64,000 bases of DNA from positions 10,991,001 to 11,055,000 of the forward strand of contig NZ_JAMZEB010000002.1 in NCBI RefSeq assembly GCF_024172165.1, read 5' to 3'. The translations under genes and the position numbers were made by a program. Of the stretch, positions 52,101-59,774 are shown piece by piece; within the stretch, counting starts at the first letter, position 1; every line of letters begins with the position of its first letter. The stretch is from Nonomuraea thailandensis. Lineage in GTDB: Bacteria > Actinomycetota > Actinomycetes > Streptosporangiales > Streptosporangiaceae. A model generated the notes under the pieces. That model did not search any database, was not told the origin of the DNA, and was given only the letters and a program-made list of their open reading frames with translations.

Positions 52101-52207
52101 GCCACCTCGGGCAGCGGGGCCGGCTGGGGAGAGGCCGCCGCGGGGGTGGCGGTCGTCAGCGCGAGCGCCGCGGTGACGGCCACCGTGGCGATGCGTTTAG
52201 AGCTCAT
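49178..52207 (-). CDS. Large secreted candidate polysaccharide lyase/hydrolase (1009 aa)
   Basis: 1009 residues. A Sec signal (KRIATVAVTAALALTTATPA, about 1-26) leads to an N-terminal helical part (about 45-420; FMLGTQNADGSFPQGSGDLH, YNLLYDQGLDGYFINTAIDS) that looks like an alpha/alpha-toroid of lyases or glycoside hydrolases. A beta-rich part follows (about 440-640, SYVVGLGFGKHVDTQYGFWD) and then a C-terminal LamG/DUF1080-like jelly roll (about 850-1009, VVFRDGFSSPSQAWTAVDGS). Tyr, His and Arg residues in the toroid (EVESEDLAGW, DSRHRGWNY) could be catalytic. No named family is certain. A LacI operator sits 68 bases upstream, so it belongs to the sugar-uptake regulon. Confidence 0.75.
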   Translation of the reverse strand: MSSKRIATVAVTAALALTTATPAAASPQPAPLPEVAALDPTAIDLAGFTGLEQQIAPYLGNLARLANSVNDDSATNYGFITCNCWRTGQGPNDARVMENVLTLAYFYTADRPWNPYRRDAALRGRLEAALRFMLGTQNADGSFPQGSGDLHSRAATGCALELYAVMLELLDADGTLDPALVAELTAAMKRASTWFLEDEEVWGPRGAQFANQVAGGLVGISRLLGRFGDADLRARFEQRLAEHEKVSQGEAGFFRDGTVAHRYSLEVESEDLAGWADPATRPVIDRMQARYLDWAQYNLLYDQGLDGYFINTAIDSRHRGWNYADELPIGSNNLWGSVIPQARAYSATREESEERRAAFARAGWQTSVAPLIAPTWAYLDPSIIRDVALGEEYHPAAADRLAAIRTLRPYAGAPYTEHRADAVTGQRFVFAKRPSYVVGLGFGKHVDTQYGFWDNQRFGLSYLYDPKLGVVVQGQNAPQIGAPRTRPVDAELSWGTGWTAADGVHFDSYDQPVPAFYRDGAPVDPAAAGDLDDLEIRYAAAGGTKSVTLDDRLRVRVEAGATPFFERIPLVLDKGDTLRWIGGGAVAVGSRSEAQNASGVVVERDGRSVEIRWTGTGSAVLWPSSFPVAGGRRTLQVLDLKATGTLAYDIRVVDDACVGSDERARVFIGDRDTGVANPGDGTGCTVADRLRADEQWDSHHAFVTHVTRTTAALAREDVLTRRDAARLVAAAARSDVGRNLVTASLSAAEAVAGTRLDVRLSGRSIREATVSGPCLTGDVTTVPTRARAGGGSAFAQVTVRETTLPGPCALTVRTVRTTGTTELDPLPLTIVPDAQGVVFRDGFSSPSQAWTAVDGSWSVTGGVYRQQDTTRTGWRSYVNGLTIADGTVETRIDFRTTATSTAFGGVQVRTAKPGDAYTQSGYLVYLRPNGSVDVYRAGTGVLATGAGPAVTGPTTLRVELRGAQIRAFVGDDPAPRVTVTDPSPITGPGSVQLITGRAAVDFDDVRVTR

Positions 52208-52274
52208 GATGGTGCCTTCCAGGGGGTGCCTAGCGGGGGAGAGGTCCTGACCTGCGCTGATGTGGCGACCATGA

Positions 52275-52292
52275 TCGTGAATCGATTCACGA
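52275..52292. promoter_or_regulatory. LacI operator upstream of the secreted CAZyme
   Basis: TCGTGAATCGATTCACGA, a perfect 18-bp palindrome identical to the one at 53571-53588. Confidence 0.9.
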
Positions 52293-52371
52293 CGATGCGG
52301 TACGGCGGAGCCTACGAGCGGCGTCGCGGCCGTGTCAACAGCCCGTCATCGGGCGTGGTGATCGGCTCCCG

Positions 52372-53448
52372 TCATCCGTCGTGGTGGTCGCCCTCGACGG
52401 CGGGGAACGAGGTCTCGCGGACCACGAGCTCGGGCTCGAACCGCCCCAGCGTGTCACGCTCGGACTCGATGCCCAGCAGGATCCGCACGGCGCTGGCGCC
52501 CAGGGCCGCCGACGGATGGCGGATGGTCGTCAGCGGCACGATGGCGAAGTCGGCGAACTCTATGTCGTCGTACCCGACCAGCGACAGATCCTCCGGCACC
52601 CGGACCCCGCCCATCATCAGCCCGTGCAGCAGGCCCAGCGCGAGCAGGTCGTTGCCCGCCACGATGCCGTCGGGGAAGCCGCCGGCCGGGCGCCGCAGCA
52701 GCGTCCGCGCGACCGCCTCGCCGACCTTCGCGGTCTGCACCTGGATCCGGATGATCTCCAGCGAGGCCGGCTCCCCGAACTCGTCGACCGCCCGCTTGGC
52801 TCCCGCCAGTCGCAGGTCGACGTGGGGGTGCGGGCCGCCGATGAAGATCAGCCGCCGCCGCCCCTGGGCGAGCAGGTGCGAGGCCGCCAGATGGCCGCCG
52901 CGCTCGTTGTCACCGGAGATCGCCGGATAGCTGTGCGGGCCCGTCGCGGTGCCGACCAGGACGAACGGCGTGCCCCTGCGGCCCAGCCCGAGCAGCTCCT
53001 CGGGCACGTCGCCGACCGGGGCCGCGAGGATGCCGCTCACCTGCTGGGACTCGAAGAAGCCGAGGTAGGCCCGCTCGCGCTCCGGGCTCTCGTCGCTGTT
53101 GGCCACGAGGATGAAGCGGCCGTGCCTGGCGGCCTCCGCCTCGGCGCCCGCCGCGAGCTCGGCGTAGACGGGGTTGCCGATGTTGGAGACCAGCAGCCCC
53201 AGGGCCAGGCTGTGCCCCACGCGCAGCCGGCGGGCCGCCTCGTTGCCGACGTAGCCGAGCTCGTCGGCGGCTTCGACGACGCGGCGCCGCAGGTCGGGCG
53301 AGACCCGGCCGGGCTGGGTGAAGGTGTAGGAGACCGTCGCCCGCGAGACCCCGGCGCGGGCCGCCACGTCGGCGACCGTGGGGGCGGAAACCTCGGCCTT
53401 CGACTGCTTCGGCGCCGATCCAGAGGCCATCGGTCTCCTCACTGACAT
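52372..53448 (-). CDS. LacI-family repressor
   Basis: 358 residues. The HTH lies at about 24-45 (TVADVAARAGVSRATVSYTF) with the hinge through LGYVGNEAARRLRVG, then a periplasmic-binding-like sugar domain (LGLLVSNIGNPVYAELAAG, GIVAGNDLLALGLLHG, VGYDDIEFADFAIVPLTTIR). ATG 53430 may be the true start. Three 18-bp operators (52275, 53487, 53571) lie before the CAZyme gene, before this gene and before the importer operon, so it controls all three. The inducer is presumably the imported oligosaccharide. Confidence 0.93.
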   Translation of the reverse strand: MSVRRPMASGSAPKQSKAEVSAPTVADVAARAGVSRATVSYTFTQPGRVSPDLRRRVVEAADELGYVGNEAARRLRVGHSLALGLLVSNIGNPVYAELAAGAEAEAARHGRFILVANSDESPERERAYLGFFESQQVSGILAAPVGDVPEELLGLGRRGTPFVLVGTATGPHSYPAISGDNERGGHLAASHLLAQGRRRLIFIGGPHPHVDLRLAGAKRAVDEFGEPASLEIIRIQVQTAKVGEAVARTLLRRPAGGFPDGIVAGNDLLALGLLHGLMMGGVRVPEDLSLVGYDDIEFADFAIVPLTTIRHPSAALGASAVRILLGIESERDTLGRFEPELVVRETSFPAVEGDHHDG

Positions 53449-53486
53449 GTCTTCGAGGCCGGGGTGTCGGCATCAGCCTAGCGGAC

Positions 53487-53504
53487 TCGTGAATGGATTC
53501 ACGA
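53487..53504. promoter_or_regulatory. LacI operator before lacI-type gene
   Basis: TCGTGAATGGATTCACGA, one mismatch from the two perfect palindromes, 38 bases upstream of the repressor start; suits autoregulation. Confidence 0.85.
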
Positions 53505-53530
53505 AAACGGCCTGAAGCTCGGTGACGTCA

Positions 53531-53560
53531 TTGACATCGCCGAGACCGTGCCCGTAATCT
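53531..53560 (+). promoter_or_regulatory. Promoter of the ABC importer operon
   Basis: TTGACA (53531-53536), an 18-base spacer and TAATCT (53555-53560) form a good sigma-70-type promoter. The LacI operator at 53571-53588 would overlap the early transcribed region and block initiation. Confidence 0.65.
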
Positions 53561-53570
53561 GCCCGAAACG

Positions 53571-53588
53571 TCGTGAATCGATTCACGA
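53571..53588. promoter_or_regulatory. LacI operator before ABC importer operon
   Basis: TCGTGAATCGATTCACGA, a perfect palindrome just downstream of the predicted promoter. Confidence 0.9.
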
Positions 53589-53685
53589 CAATGTGGGCTC
53601 GCTCCACGACGAGGCCCAGATCATCCCCGCCTCCGTCCCAGCAGACCACGTGCATCCATGGTCACCCCCGCGAGAGGAGTCACAC

Positions 53686-54624
53686 GTGGCTGCCACTCAT
53701 GCGACGACGACACCGCCCGGCGTACGCGAACCCACCGAGCAGGCCCCTGCCAAGCGCCGCCGGGTCGGGGTCCGCGCGCCCTGGTGGTTCGTCGTGCCCG
53801 CGATCTCGATCTACCTCTTCATCGTCGTCGTCCCCAGCGCCAACGGCGCGCTGTTCTCCTTCACCGACTGGAACGGCCTGCGCCCCGACTGGTCCTTCGT
53901 CGGCCTGGACAACTTCACCTCCGTCTTCTCCGACCGCACGGCGCTCGACGCCCTGGTCAACACGCTCACCCTGGCGGCGGCCGCCACGGTCGTGCAGAAC
54001 GTCGTGGGCCTGCTCCTCGCGCTCGGCGTGAACAGCATGGTCAAGAGCCGCTACGTGCTGCGGGTGATCTTCTTCGCGCCCGTGGTCCTCACCCCGCTGG
54101 TCGCCGGCTACGTGTGGAGCTTCCTGCTGTCGCCCAACGGCGCGGTGAACGACGCCCTGCGCGCCGTCGGCCTCGGCGGGCTGGCCCACGACTGGCTCGG
54201 CGACCCCGACACGGCCCTGTACGCCATCGTCCTGGAGATCGTCTGGCAGTTCTCCGGCTACTCCATGGTGATCTACCTGGCCGGGTTGCAGGCGATCCCG
54301 GCCGAGGTGCTGGAGGCGGCCACCATCGACGGGGCGGGCGCGTGGAGCAAGTTCCGCCGCGTCGTGCTGCCGCTGCTCAACGGCGCGGTCGTGATCAACG
54401 TGATGCTCTGCCTCATCGGCGGGCTCAAGCAGTTCGACCAGGTCATGGCCATGACCGGCGGCGGGCCCGGCACGGCGACGGAGACGATCTCGACGGCCAT
54501 CTACAAGAGCGCGTTCGCGCTCGGCGACTTCCCGTTCTCGATCGCGCTGGCCGTCGTCATGACCGTGGTCATCGCGGTCCTGGCGGCCGTCCAGTTCCGC
54601 CTGACGCAGAGGAAGAGCATCTGA
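53686..54624 (+). CDS. ABC sugar importer permease 1 (MalF/UgpA type)
   Basis: 312 residues from GTG 53686 (AGGAG about six bases upstream). The sequence has about six helices and the EAA loop EAATIDGAGAWSKFRRVVLP, where an importer ATPase (usually MsiK-type, encoded elsewhere) docks. FFAPVVLTPLVAGYVWSFLL and TGGGPGTATETISTAIY are standard for carbohydrate-uptake family 1 permeases. The stop overlaps the next ATG. First gene of the LacI-controlled uptake operon. Confidence 0.93.
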   Translation: MAATHATTTPPGVREPTEQAPAKRRRVGVRAPWWFVVPAISIYLFIVVVPSANGALFSFTDWNGLRPDWSFVGLDNFTSVFSDRTALDALVNTLTLAAAATVVQNVVGLLLALGVNSMVKSRYVLRVIFFAPVVLTPLVAGYVWSFLLSPNGAVNDALRAVGLGGLAHDWLGDPDTALYAIVLEIVWQFSGYSMVIYLAGLQAIPAEVLEAATIDGAGAWSKFRRVVLPLLNGAVVINVMLCLIGGLKQFDQVMAMTGGGPGTATETISTAIYKSAFALGDFPFSIALAVVMTVVIAVLAAVQFRLTQRKSI

Positions 54625-55448
54625 TGCACGCGCGATACACCTGGCGCACGCTGGCGCGCGAGGTGAGCCTGATCCTGCTCGCGGTGGCCTTCCTCGTGCC
54701 GCTGGTCGGCCTGCTCAACGTCTCGCTCAAGCCGCAGGACAGCCAGAGCGGGGCGCTGGCCTTCGCCTTCCCGCCCACGCTGGACAACTACGTCCAGGCC
54801 TGGAACCAGGCGAGCCTCGGCGCGGCGCTGGCCAACAGCTTCCTCATCACGGGCGTCAGCGTCGTGCTGATCATCGGCTTCGCGTCGATGGCGGCCTACC
54901 CGCTCGCCCGGGTGACGCGGGGCTGGTCGCGGTACACGTTCTACTTCGTCATCGGCGGCCTGCTCGTGCCCGGCCAGCTCGCCCTGCTCCCGCTCTACGC
55001 CACCATGCGCGACCTCGACCTGCTCGGCTCGCTCTGGTCGGTCATCCTGATCAACGTCGGGCAGCAGATCCCGTTCTCGGTCTTCCTCTACACGATGTTC
55101 CTGCGCGAGCTGCCGCTCGACTACGAGGAGGCCGCGCTGCTCGACGGCTGCGGGCCGCTGCGCTCGTTCGTCTCCGTGGTCTTCCCGCTGCTGCGACCCG
55201 TCACCGGCACGGTCGTGATCCTCAACGCCGTCGGCATCTGGAACGAGTTCTTCACCCCGCTGCTGTATCTCGGCGGCAGCGACAACACCACGGCGCCGGT
55301 GGCGATCTACGGGTTCGTCAGCCAGTACGTCTCGCAGTGGCCCCTCATCTTCGCCGGTCTCGTGATCAGCGTGATCCCCATCCTCGTCGTCTACTTCGCG
55401 CTGCAGAAGCACATCATCAAGGGCTTCGCCGGCGGCCTCAAAGGCTGA
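54624..55448 (+). CDS. ABC sugar importer permease 2 (MalG/UgpE type)
   Basis: 274 residues, six helices. The EAA loop reads EEAALLDGCGPLRSFVSVVF. NVGQQIPFSVFLYTMFLREL and IWNEFFTPLLYLGG are typical MalG-type segments. It overlaps the first permease gene by one base and pairs with it to form the channel for the oligosaccharide delivered by the lipoprotein encoded next. Confidence 0.93.
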   Translation: MHARYTWRTLAREVSLILLAVAFLVPLVGLLNVSLKPQDSQSGALAFAFPPTLDNYVQAWNQASLGAALANSFLITGVSVVLIIGFASMAAYPLARVTRGWSRYTFYFVIGGLLVPGQLALLPLYATMRDLDLLGSLWSVILINVGQQIPFSVFLYTMFLRELPLDYEEAALLDGCGPLRSFVSVVFPLLRPVTGTVVILNAVGIWNEFFTPLLYLGGSDNTTAPVAIYGFVSQYVSQWPLIFAGLVISVIPILVVYFALQKHIIKGFAGGLKG

Positions 55449-55473
55449 TTTCCACCCCCCATTGGAGTTCGTC

Positions 55474-56745
55474 ATGAAGAAGATCGTCAAAACGCTCGCC
55501 TCCGCCTGCTGCCTCGCGGTCGCGGCAGGCGCCTGCTCGACCTCGGGAGGCCAGACCACCGCCACCCCCGGCGAGCAGGTCCTCACCTTCGCCGCCGCCG
55601 GGCAGGGCCCCGCCCAGGCCGCCGTGGACGCGTTCGAGAAGGCCAACCCGGGCGTCACCGTCAAGACCACGTTCACCGAGGACGACGCCTCCTACCAGCA
55701 GCAGCTCCGCACCCAGCTCTCCTCGGGCACGGCCCCCGACGTGTTCCGCATGTGGCCGGGCGGCGGCAACACCATGGCCGTGCGCGACCTCGGCGCCGAC
55801 GGCATGCTGATGGACCTGTCGGGCGAGGGCTGGGCGAGCGGCCTGAGCGCCGACCTCAAGGCCGTCACCACCGACCCGGCGGGCAAGGTGGTGGCCGTCC
55901 CGGTGACGATCGGCGCCATCGGAGCCGTGTGGAACGACCAGGCGCTGGCCAGGACCGGCCTGAGCAAGCCCACGACCTGGCCCGAGGTGCTCGCGTTCTG
56001 CAAGGACGCCAAGGACAAGGGGGTCGTGGCGTTCGCGCTCGGCCTGAAGTCGGCGTGGGTGACCCAGCTCGTCCCGTACGCGCTGACCGCCTCCCTCGTC
56101 TACGGCCCGAACCCGCAGTTCACCCAGCAGCAGCGGGACGGCCAAGCCAGCTTCGCCAAGTCGGAGTGGAAGCGGGCCATGGAGCAGTACCTGCAACTGC
56201 GCGACTCCGGCTGCTTCAACGACAGCCCCAACGGCGTCGGCTACGACGAGCAGATGCAGCTCCTCGGCCAGGGCAAGGCGCTGGGCGCCGTGCACGTGCT
56301 GTCCGCCGTGCAGTCGGCGCTCAACTCCGCGCCGCAGGGCACCACGTTCTCGATGACCCCGTTCCCGGCCACGGACAGTGCCGAGGCGACCTACCTGCCG
56401 GTGTCGGTCGGCATCGTGTACGGCGTCAACGCCAAGGCCAAGAACCCGGCCCTGGCCAAGAAGTTCATGCAGTTCCTCGCCTCCCCGGAAGGCCAGGCCC
56501 TGTACGCCACGGAGTCGGGCAGCAGCCCGGCGCTGTCCAGCCCGTCCTTCCAGCCCGACGCGCTCCAGCAGCCGGTGCTCGAAGCCGTCAGGAACGGGAA
56601 GTCCACCCTCTACCCGGACCAGGGCTGGCCCGGCCCGAAGGTGCAGCAGGAGCACCTGACCTCCGTGCAGGAGCTGTTCAACGGGACGATCGACGTGCCG
56701 ACCCTGCTCGGCCGCATGGACAAGGCGTTCGGGGAGGCCAAGTGA
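55474..56745 (+). CDS. ABC sugar-binding lipoprotein
   Basis: 423 residues. The lipobox AAGAC places the lipidated Cys at residue 21. The mature protein is a cluster B extracellular solute-binding fold: VLTFAAAGQGPAQAAVDAFE at the start and KNPALAKKFMQFLASPEGQA near 320. It captures the sugar outside the membrane and delivers it to the two permeases. No ATPase is encoded nearby, as usual in actinomycetes. The stop overlaps the GTG of the putative glycosidase. Confidence 0.93.
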   Translation: MKKIVKTLASACCLAVAAGACSTSGGQTTATPGEQVLTFAAAGQGPAQAAVDAFEKANPGVTVKTTFTEDDASYQQQLRTQLSSGTAPDVFRMWPGGGNTMAVRDLGADGMLMDLSGEGWASGLSADLKAVTTDPAGKVVAVPVTIGAIGAVWNDQALARTGLSKPTTWPEVLAFCKDAKDKGVVAFALGLKSAWVTQLVPYALTASLVYGPNPQFTQQQRDGQASFAKSEWKRAMEQYLQLRDSGCFNDSPNGVGYDEQMQLLGQGKALGAVHVLSAVQSALNSAPQGTTFSMTPFPATDSAEATYLPVSVGIVYGVNAKAKNPALAKKFMQFLASPEGQALYATESGSSPALSSPSFQPDALQQPVLEAVRNGKSTLYPDQGWPGPKVQQEHLTSVQELFNGTIDVPTLLGRMDKAFGEAK

Positions 56746-57983
56746 ACCTGGAAGCCTGCCTCTGGATCACCCCCAAGATCTTCGACGATCTGGACGATCC
56801 GGGCCCGGGGGTGGCGGCCTTCTTCGACCACCACGCCGACTGGCTGGCCGACCGGCCCGTCACGATCGTGTTCTGCGCCGGCAACGGCGACCACGTGCTC
56901 AACTACGCCGGCCTCGACGCCTGGGACCACCGCTTCGACTGGGCCCGCTACAACTGCTTCGCGCTGGCGCCCGGCGGGCCCGCCGCCGCGACGAGGGCGC
57001 ACAACCGCGACTGGCTGGCCAGGGTGCGCGACGGGGGCGAGCGCTCGTTCAACCCGTACTCGGCCGGGCCCATGTTCGTGCTGTCCGAGCAGCCGATGGA
57101 CTACCGGACGCTGGCCGGCCTCTACGCGGCCGTGCGCGCCGAGGCCGAGCGGCGCGGCCTGCGGGTGAGCCTGCTGGAGTACCTGGAGCCGGGCCCCGAG
57201 TTCTGCCGCAGCGAGTGGAAGACGGAGCGGCACCCGGAGGCAGCGACCGGCACCGCCGACGCCGGCGGGCACATCGTGCCGGGCGTCGTCGACGTGACCG
57301 CGCCGCTCGCGGCCGACCCCCGCCCGTACGCCGCCTACCCCGGCGGCATCGAGGCCGGGCTGGCGGCCGGGGACTTCGTGGCCGCGCAGACGGCCGCGTT
57401 CACGGCCGACTTCGGGCTGGACGGGGTCATGCTCGGCAACCAGTTCGGCCTGGTCGGGTTCTGGCACCCGGACAACGCGCCGCCGCTCACGCCGGAGCGG
57501 TCGGCCGGGATCGAGCGGTTCTTCCTCCGGCTGCGGGAGGCCATGGGAGACCGGCTCGTCTACTGGATGGACACCTACTGGCGGGCCGAGGTGGAGCGGG
57601 AGGCGTGGGGCATGACCGACGCCGCCTACCGCTCGCTCGACGCGATCCTGGTCAGCACGTTCGCCGTGCTCGTCGAGCGCACCGAGATCGTGCCGAACCT
57701 GCTGAGCAAGGCCGCGCTCGGCGGGCCGCGGCCGCTGCTCGGGCTCGACTTCGTGGATCCCTGGTACTGGTACAGGACGTATCTGGACGACCGGCGTACC
57801 TACCTCTACCAGCGCGAGGTGCTGGCGGCGCACGCCGGGTCCGTGGCCGGGGTGTCCTTCTTCGCGAACGACACCTTCGGCCATTTCGTGCCGGAGGCCG
57901 AGCTGTCGGCCACCCTGGAAGCGGTCAGGAAGGCGGACGTTCAGGAGGGGCGACCGTCCCGCGGGGGCGAGAACTGGCCGTAG
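56742..57983 (+). CDS. Putative TIM-barrel glycoside hydrolase of the uptake operon
   Basis: 413 residues from GTG 56742 (GTGA overlap). No signal peptide; the sequence is barrel-like with aromatic- and acid-rich loops: FCAGNGDHVLNYAGLDAWDH, EYLEPGPEFCRSEWKTERHP, LDGVMLGNQFGLVGFWHPDN, YWMDTYWRAEVERE and LDFVDPWYWYR. Candidate catalytic acids are in FGLDGVML, WMDTYW and LDFVDP. Position at the end of an ABC importer operon suggests cytoplasmic cleavage of the imported oligosaccharide. I cannot name a CAZy family. It overlaps the convergent protease gene by 43 bases. Confidence 0.7.
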   Translation: MNLEACLWITPKIFDDLDDPGPGVAAFFDHHADWLADRPVTIVFCAGNGDHVLNYAGLDAWDHRFDWARYNCFALAPGGPAAATRAHNRDWLARVRDGGERSFNPYSAGPMFVLSEQPMDYRTLAGLYAAVRAEAERRGLRVSLLEYLEPGPEFCRSEWKTERHPEAATGTADAGGHIVPGVVDVTAPLAADPRPYAAYPGGIEAGLAAGDFVAAQTAAFTADFGLDGVMLGNQFGLVGFWHPDNAPPLTPERSAGIERFFLRLREAMGDRLVYWMDTYWRAEVEREAWGMTDAAYRSLDAILVSTFAVLVERTEIVPNLLSKAALGGPRPLLGLDFVDPWYWYRTYLDDRRTYLYQREVLAAHAGSVAGVSFFANDTFGHFVPEAELSATLEAVRKADVQEGRPSRGGENWP

Positions 57984-59638
57984 CGCACGTCGCGCGTCTG
58001 GTCGCCCAGGTACGGCTGCCCCGCCTGCGGCCCGTGACCGTGGTTGGAGCCGTTGTACCCGTACGGCTGGTAGGCCGGCGGGACCGGGGGAGAGACCTGG
58101 GCCTGGCCCGCCGGAAGGGGGTGCTGCGGCCACGGCGGCGTCGGCACCGCGCCGTACGGGGCGTGCGCCGCGACGGCGCGGCGGCGGCGCCGGCCGAGCA
58201 CCTTCGCCAGCACCACGGCGAGCACGATCACGAGCAGCGCGCCGGCTCCGATCAGCACCCACATGAGGATCGGCCGGGGCGACTCGTCCTTGCCCGCCGA
58301 GATCGCCGCCTGCGTGTCGCTGATGTACTTGGCCACGTACGGGTGGTTCGGGAAGAGCGCCTGCACCTCGCGGAACTTGGGCAGCGCGTCCTCGTAGTAG
58401 TTGCGGAAGTAGTCGTTGAGCGCCTCGTTGTAGCGGGTGGTGGTCACGCCCTGGGCGGGCTTGACGTTCTTCTCGCCGAGCTTCTCCTTGATGATGCTCA
58501 CCGGCAGCACGAAGCTCTCGCTCTCCGAGGCCTCGCCGCCCTCGCTCACCGTGCCGGCGATCAGCATGCCGATGACCTTGCCGTCCTTGCTGAACACCGG
58601 GCCGCCGGAGTTGCCCTGGTAGGACGGCGCCTGCGTCTGGATGTACGGCACGCCGGTCTGGGTGGCGCGCTTGGCGTTGTACGGGCCCTCGGTCAGCGCC
58701 GGCTCCAGCCTCGACTCCAGGCTGAAGAACGGCGTGTTCGTCACCAGGCCGGGGAAGCCGCTGATGTACAGCGTGTCGCCGGTGCGCACGTCGGCGTCCT
58801 CGCCGAGCGGGACGGTCGGCAGGTTCTGCTGGCCGTTGACCTTGAGCAGCGCGAAGTCCTTGCCGGGGTAGCTCTCGCCCACCGAGACCAGCTCGGCCGG
58901 GGTCGCCTTGGCGGTCTTGTCCACGCCGCCGCCCGGCAGGCTCTGCAGCACCGACAGGCTCTGCTGCAGGTTGCGGATCTTCATGTGGCCGGTGTTGAAC
59001 GTGACGTAGATCTGCTGCGCGAGCTTCAGGATCTCCTCGTCGGCCTCGATGCCCTGGAGCCCGGAGATGATCTCCTTGGCGTCCTGCTCGTTGAACTTGG
59101 CCAGCGCCTGCTGCGCGAAGAGCTGACTGAGCTCGGTCTCGCCGACCTGGACGCAGTGGGCGCCGGTCACCATGTAGCCGTCGGGCGTGACCCACCAGCC
59201 GGTGCACAGGCCGCCGACCTCGGCCTCGACCGTGCGTTCCGGAGTGGTCTCGGTGAGGTAGGTGTCGACGTCGGCGGCGATCCGCTGGAAGAGCCACTTG
59301 GCGATGCTGCGCTCGTCCGAGGAGATCTTGCCGGCCTGCACCGCCTCGACGGCCTGCTGCGTCAGCCCGTTGAACGCGGTCTCGTTGATCGTGCTGGTCG
59401 GGACGGCGACCGTGCCGGTGTAGGTGAAGCTCGTCAGCTGGACCGCGGGCTGCGTACGCGCCGCCAGCCAGGTGCCGACGGACACGTCCGGCCGCTCGTC
59501 GGGCGCGTCGTCGGCGGCCGCGGGGGCGGCGGGCAGCGCCACCGTCACGATGGCCGCCGCGACGGCGGCGATCTTCGTCAACCTTTTCCTGAAATATCCG
59601 CTCACGTACGGAGATGGTGAGGGGGTGCTCTTGTCCAT
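57941..59638 (-). CDS. Membrane-anchored trypsin-like serine protease
   Basis: 565 residues. The signal or anchor is FRKRLTKIAAVAAAIVTVAL. The protease domain has catalytic His in MVTGAHCV, Asp in GKDFALLKV and Ser in YQGNSGGPV. A helical insert lies between His and Asp (about 165-250). A TPR-like stretch (YNEALNDYFRNYYEDALPKF) precedes a transmembrane helix (ILMWVLIGAGALLVIVLAVV, near 470) and a cytoplasmic Pro/Gly/Tyr-rich tail. This resembles HtrA/MarP-like surface proteases. It follows the kinase gene on the same strand and may be part of the same signalling unit. Confidence 0.88.
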   Translation of the reverse strand: MDKSTPSPSPYVSGYFRKRLTKIAAVAAAIVTVALPAAPAAADDAPDERPDVSVGTWLAARTQPAVQLTSFTYTGTVAVPTSTINETAFNGLTQQAVEAVQAGKISSDERSIAKWLFQRIAADVDTYLTETTPERTVEAEVGGLCTGWWVTPDGYMVTGAHCVQVGETELSQLFAQQALAKFNEQDAKEIISGLQGIEADEEILKLAQQIYVTFNTGHMKIRNLQQSLSVLQSLPGGGVDKTAKATPAELVSVGESYPGKDFALLKVNGQQNLPTVPLGEDADVRTGDTLYISGFPGLVTNTPFFSLESRLEPALTEGPYNAKRATQTGVPYIQTQAPSYQGNSGGPVFSKDGKVIGMLIAGTVSEGGEASESESFVLPVSIIKEKLGEKNVKPAQGVTTTRYNEALNDYFRNYYEDALPKFREVQALFPNHPYVAKYISDTQAAISAGKDESPRPILMWVLIGAGALLVIVLAVVLAKVLGRRRRRAVAAHAPYGAVPTPPWPQHPLPAGQAQVSPPVPPAYQPYGYNGSNHGHGPQAGQPYLGDQTRDVRYGQFSPPRDGRPS

Positions 59639-59696
59639 GGCTTGGAGCCGACTGGTAACCCGGCTGCCAGGCCCGAGCGGATGGGTGAAGTTTGGT

Positions 59697-59721
59697 GCTC
59701 CAGTTGGCCCCCAACTGGAGC
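59697..59721. promoter_or_regulatory. Perfect 11-bp-arm hairpin between kinase and protease genes
   Basis: GCTCCAGTTGG-CCC-CCAACTGGAGC, 59 bases upstream of the protease start and 54 bases past the kinase stop. It could end kinase transcripts or be an operator; no U-run follows on the minus strand. Confidence 0.55.
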
Positions 59722-59774
59722 GCCCTCAGGCTAACGGCGCAATGTCCGGTTTGTCTAGATTTATATTTCGAGAC

